From Pseudorhodoplanes sp. (GTDB taxonomy: Bacteria > Pseudomonadota > Alphaproteobacteria > Rhizobiales > Xanthobacteraceae), in contig JAVSMS010000001.1 of assembly GCA_032027085.1 (NCBI GenBank), positions 1,194,332 through 1,258,331 of the forward strand: DNA of 64,000 nt, written 5' to 3'. The notes below the pieces were generated by a model. That model was given only the letters and a program-made list of their open reading frames with translations, made no database searches and had not been told where the DNA came from. The position numbers were made by a program, and so were the translations under genes. Positions 62,717-64,000 of the stretch are shown here, one piece after another; position 1 is the first letter of the stretch, and every line of letters starts with the position of its first letter.

Positions 62717-63666
62717 CAGAACCCCTGTGAAACGAACAAGAGGAACACGGCGAGCGCCGCGGTGGCAAAAGCGCTGCCCAGAAAAACGGGGTAGCGGAAC
62801 ACGCGCATCTTGGCGACCGAGGTCTCTCCGATCGGCAACAGGACGGCGAGGATCGCAATCTTGGCGACGTAACTCGCAACCCCGAATGCCATTGCGGCGA
62901 AAGTCTTGTCGGTCGTCGCCATGCCGAACGGAATGAACAGGCAGACCAGGAGCGAGAAATAGAGCGTGAGCTTGAGTGCGGCGGCGGCCTCGATCATGGC
63001 CAGATGGCGGCCGGAATATTCGAGCACCATGGCTTCGTGCACCATAGTCAACTCGAGATGCGTCGCAGGATTGTCGATGGGAATGCGCGCATTCTCGGCA
63101 ATCGCGATAAAAACGAAGGCGAACGCCGCAAGGCCGAGCGACACGCGCAGGCCGACCGATCCGTGAATCATATGGTCGGCGATGGCGGAGAGTTGCGTCG
63201 TGCCGGCGATCAGCGCCACGGCAAATACCACGAGCAGCATGGCTGGCTCGGCAAGCGAGGCGATCAGCATTTCGCGCGAGGAGCCGATACCACCGAAGGC
63301 GGTGCCGACATCCATGCCGGCGAGTGCGAGCGCGAATCGGCCGGTGGCCAGGAGCGCGACAAGAGCGATGATATCGGCCGACCAGGAAAAGATGAGGCCG
63401 GTCGAGTAAGTCGGGATTAACGCGACCGCCACCCATGTCGTGGCAAAGAGCAGATAAGGCGTCACCCGATATATCCACGAAGCGTTGTGCGCGAGCACCG
63501 CTTCCTTGTGCATCAGTTTCCAGAGATCGCGGTAAGGCTGCAGGACCGGCGGCCCGACACGCCGCAACAAGCGCGCCTTCACCTTGCGGGTAATGCCGAG
63601 TATCAAGGGCGCGATCACCAGCACCAGAAACATTTGCAGGCCTTGCGCCGCGATCTCGACCATCAT
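62716..63666 (-). CDS. hyfC: Hydrogenase-4-like subunit C (NuoH-like)
   Basis: A 316-residue membrane protein with eight or more helices and the NuoH signatures ITRKVKARLLRRVGPPVLQPYRDLWKLMHKEAV near the start and ENARIPIDNPATHLELTMVHEAMVLEYSG. It forms the membrane foot that joins the peripheral arm to the antiporters. It overlaps hyfB by four bases (ATGA). Confidence 0.9.
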   Translation of the reverse strand: MMVEIAAQGLQMFLVLVIAPLILGITRKVKARLLRRVGPPVLQPYRDLWKLMHKEAVLAHNASWIYRVTPYLLFATTWVAVALIPTYSTGLIFSWSADIIALVALLATGRFALALAGMDVGTAFGGIGSSREMLIASLAEPAMLLVVFAVALIAGTTQLSAIADHMIHGSVGLRVSLGLAAFAFVFIAIAENARIPIDNPATHLELTMVHEAMVLEYSGRHLAMIEAAAALKLTLYFSLLVCLFIPFGMATTDKTFAAMAFGVASYVAKIAILAVLLPIGETSVAKMRVFRYPVFLGSAFATAALAVFLLFVSQGF

Positions 63667-64000
63667 CGCCATGCCGCCACCAGGATCAAAAGCACGATCA
63701 GAGCCGCAAAGACCAGTGTCAGATAGCGACGTATGGTCAGGAATTGCAGGCGATTGAGTTTCTTCGAGACTGTGAGCACGGCCCTCCCGGCGGGCCCATA
63801 GGCAAACCGCCAAGCCGGATCGAATATCTTCACATAGAAAAGCCCCGCGCGCATGGCGCCCGGACGCGGCATGTCGACCCGTTCGCGCACGTCGAACACC
63901 ATCGTGCCGAAAACCCTGCGGATCGGCATCGAGAAGCTCGAGCCGGAATATTGCGTGGCCAGCGACGGATCGGGATAGCCGCAATCCCAGATCGCGCTGC
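63663..64000 (-). CDS. hyfB: Hydrogenase-4-like antiporter subunit B (3' end only)
   Basis: Only the C-terminal 111 residues lie in the window; the gene starts beyond base 64000. WDCGYPDPSLATQYSGSSFSMPIRRVFGTMVFDVRER is the typical HyfB C-terminus, followed by a last membrane helix (YLTLVFAALIVLLILVAAWR). It is the first known gene of the hyfB-C-E-F-G-I operon read leftward. The order lacks hyfD and the ferredoxin-like hyfH seen in the E. coli operon. Confidence 0.85.
   Translation of the reverse strand, partial: SAIWDCGYPDPSLATQYSGSSFSMPIRRVFGTMVFDVRERVDMPRPGAMRAGLFYVKIFDPAWRFAYGPAGRAVLTVSKKLNRLQFLTIRRYLTLVFAALIVLLILVAAWR

Overview
The window reads as chromosomal DNA of a GC-rich alphaproteobacterium of the Hyphomicrobiales (Rhizobiales), probably near the Xanthobacteraceae/Nitrobacteraceae. 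The evidence is gene content and order: gcrA beside argD-argF-hslO with apaG convergent, a class I lysyl-tRNA synthetase, a long bifunctional-type dCTP deaminase, a DUF3333-type PstA, a PodJ-like Sel1 protein, and families of intergenic palindromic repeats of the kind common in Bradyrhizobium relatives. No rRNA, CRISPR array, insertion sequence or prophage was seen. One tRNA gene (Gly, anticodon CCC) is present.

Layout. 1-3.7 kb: flavin reductase (5' end cut off), a PAS-domain protein, a membrane cyclic-nucleotide-binding protein and an exported protein. 3.8-8.4 kb: a repeat-rich accessory stretch with at least four intergenic repeat families, a toxin-antitoxin pair whose toxin is frameshifted, two copies of a 52-residue membrane peptide, and a few small genes. 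8.46-11.54 kb: an AT-richer two-gene unit encoding an OLD-type ATPase/TOPRIM nuclease and a compact UvrD-like helicase, a Gabija-like anti-phage candidate. 11.5-18.6 kb: acyl-CoA dehydrogenase, PodJ-like polar protein with 28-bp tandem repeats across its stop codon, TSUP transporter plus TIGR02186 protein. 18.6-25.1 kb: the four-gene ligase-associated DNA damage response set (PdeM, DEXH helicase, MBL exonuclease, ATP-dependent ligase), split by the decayed remnant of a TPR-methyltransferase gene.

25-34.9 kb: mainly housekeeping (pyrD, S24-type regulator, TSUP, lysK, periplasmic binding protein, glycosyltransferase, SCO protein, tRNA-Gly, dcd). 34.9-37.7 kb: opgC-like acyltransferase followed by two SGNH proteins, the first of which has lost catalytic motifs. 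37.8-42.2 kb: apaG, hslO, argF, argD, gcrA. 42.2-51.4 kb: the phosphate regulon in the order phoR, [triple Pho box], pstS-pstC-pstA-pstB-phoU-phoB, with a YbhN-type membrane protein upstream of phoR. 51.6-56.8 kb: a phthalate-type ring-hydroxylating dioxygenase cluster with a MarR regulator. 56.9-58.5 kb: small secreted protein and MFS transporter. 58.6-64 kb: a hydrogenase-4-like membrane complex (hyfB-C-E-F-G-I) whose large subunit lacks the N-terminal nickel-binding cysteines, so it is probably an energy-converting hydrogenase-related (Ehr) complex rather than a hydrogenase.

All functions are assigned by reading motifs in the translated sequence; no database search was run. The best candidates for unusual biology are the OLD/UvrD pair, the hydrogenase-like complex without a nickel site, the duplicated 52-aa membrane peptides among repeats, and the acyltransferase/SGNH operon with a degenerate SGNH partner.
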